NCBI GenBank assembly: GCA_014763515.1
Contig: JACXVH010000089.1
Location: forward strand, 1-6,563
DNA: 6,563 bases
From: Flavobacteriaceae bacterium
GTDB taxonomy: Bacteria; Bacteroidota; Bacteroidia; Flavobacteriales; Flavobacteriaceae
Reading direction: 5' to 3'
Part shown: in pieces, positions 5,921 through 6,563 of the stretch
Layout of the letters: each line of letters opens with the position of its first letter
Position numbering within the stretch: position 1 is the first letter of the stretch
Program-made: the position numbers and the translations under genes
Notes under the pieces: generated by a model
Seen by the model: only the letters and a program-made list of their open reading frames with translations
Database searches by the model: none
What the model was told of the DNA's origin: nothing

Positions 5921-5946
5921 AAAAATCCCAATTTCTTGGGATTTTT
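5921..5946 (-). terminator. Terminator of the upstream head-GIN gene
   Basis: An 11-bp perfect inverted repeat, AAAAATCCCAA (5921-5931) with TTGGGATTTTT (5936-5946), has a four-base loop. On the minus strand it is followed by more T-rich sequence (TCTTTTTTAT). It sits about 45 bases after the stop at 5993. The A and T runs also permit termination on the plus strand. Confidence 0.82.
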
Positions 5947-5992
5947 AGAAGTTGAACATAGTTCAGATTGATACTATTATTAGTTATTTAAT

Positions 5993-6563
5993 TTATTGTT
6001 TCGAAATACTTCCACCTGAATTTTCGTCTAGAGTAACTTCTTTTGGACTTGATAAATAATCAATAGAACTACCACTTGATGCATTTGCATTGAGTTTGTT
6101 TTTTGCATTTACGGTTGTAGAACTTCCGCTAGATGAATCAGAACTTACATTTTCGGCAACCAACTTAGATAAATCTATTGAACTTCCGCTTGAAGAACTT
6201 GTTGTTACATCAATTGCTTCGCCGCTAACATTTATTTCGCTTCCGCTACTGCTATCACAAGTTAATTTTTGCGATTTAATAGTTAATTTCATATCGCTTC
6301 CGCTACTAGAATCTAATTTTAAAATATCGCTAACAATAGTATTCTGACTTTCTAAGCTTGCACCACTTGAAGTTGAAATTGCTTGTACAACAGGCATTTC
6401 GATATATACTTTTCGTGCACTTGATTTGTAAATGTTTTGATCGCAATATACTTTTAAAGTATTGTTTTCTACTTCAGTTTTAATGTGATCTTGTAAATTA
6501 GAATCGGCTTCCACTTCAACAAAAAAGTTGTTTCCTTGTTTAATTACCACTTCTAAACCAGTA
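5993..6563 (-). CDS. Head-GIN (DUF2807) domain protein, Ser-Gly repeat type, N-terminus outside window
   Basis: This is a second member of the same exported beta-helix family, of unknown function. The frame runs unbroken to the window edge (TGLEVVIKQGNN at its upstream end), so the signal peptide and start lie beyond 6563. The GTG at 6548-6550 is an internal Val, not a start. The segment GLEVVIKQGNNFFVEVEADS, then NLQDHIKTEVENNTLKVYCD, is the family's typical opening; KVYIEMPVVQAISTSSGASL follows. The C-terminal two thirds is a run of strands separated by Ser-Gly corners (SSGAS, SSSGSD, SSSGSE, SSSGSS and others) spaced 18-21 residues apart, ending ENSGGSISKQ. This form resembles ordinary flavobacterial members much more than its neighbour at 4997-5830 does. 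It ends at its own terminator (5921-5946). Confidence 0.9.
   Translation of the reverse strand, partial: TGLEVVIKQGNNFFVEVEADSNLQDHIKTEVENNTLKVYCDQNIYKSSARKVYIEMPVVQAISTSSGASLESQNTIVSDILKLDSSSGSDMKLTIKSQKLTCDSSSGSEINVSGEAIDVTTSSSSGSSIDLSKLVAENVSSDSSSGSSTTVNAKNKLNANASSGSSIDYLSSPKEVTLDENSGGSISKQ
6008..6376 (-). repeat. Seven degenerate coding repeats with Ser-Gly corners (beta-helix turns)
   Basis: Within the head-GIN gene, seven corners (STSSGAS, DSSSGSD, DSSSGSE, SSSSGSS, DSSSGSS, ASSGSS, ENSGGS) place their key Gly 21, 19, 19, 20, 18 and 19 residues apart. At the DNA level this gives recurring plus-strand words such as CTTCCGCTA and CTTCCGCTTG. The repeat reflects one protein turn per unit, not a mobile or CRISPR array. 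Confidence 0.85.

Noticed and set aside
6090..6347. Open frame on the plus strand with repeated LPLxES words
   Set aside because: The repeats are the reverse complement of the Ser-Gly codons of the real minus-strand head-GIN gene.
6008..6376. Regularly spaced DNA words that could suggest a CRISPR or tandem repeat array
   Set aside because: The units are degenerate, spaced in whole codons, and encode the turns of a beta-helix in an intact frame.
6548..6550. GTG start for the upstream head-GIN gene
   Set aside because: The frame continues upstream to the window edge with family-like residues (GLEVVIKQG), and starting here would leave an exported protein without its signal peptide.

Overview
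The window looks like a chromosomal segment of a flavobacterium (phylum Bacteroidota, probably Flavobacteriaceae). The evidence is AT-rich DNA, promoters of the TTG-N17-20-TAnnTTTG type used by this phylum's primary sigma factor, no obvious Shine-Dalgarno sites, a udk / FtsB-DivIC / split methylmalonyl-CoA mutase gene order, and secreted head-GIN (DUF2807) proteins typical of the group.

Layout. Positions 3015 down to 1 (minus strand) form one operon: uridine kinase (udk), a small FtsB/DivIC-type division protein, and the small (mutA) and large (mutB, cut by the window edge) subunits of methylmalonyl-CoA mutase. A good promoter lies at 3043-3070. Positions 3016-3458 hold no protein gene. They contain the udk promoter, two hairpin terminators (3114-3149 and 3193-3227), a minus-strand tRNA-Pro(TGG) at 3231-3305 with its own promoter at 3318-3346, and a plus-strand TAnnTTTG element in front of trxB. 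The rest of the 3306-3458 stretch is featureless AT-rich DNA. trxB (3459-4406, plus strand) ends at a strong bidirectional terminator (4428-4457). On the minus strand, a two-gene unit (5830 down to 4490) encodes a secreted head-GIN protein and a small secreted protein of unknown function. A second head-GIN protein (6563 down to 5993, start outside the window) lies upstream of it, behind its own terminator.

How the genes work together. MutA and MutB should form the B12-dependent heterodimer that interconverts succinyl-CoA and (R)-methylmalonyl-CoA. Uridine kinase (pyrimidine salvage) and the division protein share their transcript without an obvious functional link. Thioredoxin reductase stands alone. 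The two head-GIN proteins and the small secreted protein look like an envelope or surface set of unknown role.

Most notable points. (1) The mutA-mutB junction is abnormal. The highly conserved mutB frame has no ATG, GTG or TTG between its upstream stop and the conserved core, about 30-40 N-terminal residues are missing, and the last 13 or so codons of mutA are mutB sequence read in another frame. This fits a deletion, an assembly error, or a non-canonical start. (2) At three minus-strand gene junctions a TAA stop is followed at once by TTGAAA, and in two of them that TTG is the only plausible start of the next gene. (3) The two neighbouring head-GIN paralogues share a repeat period of about 19 residues but have very different corner residues. 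I see no CRISPR array, insertion sequence, phage gene or recognisable defence system.
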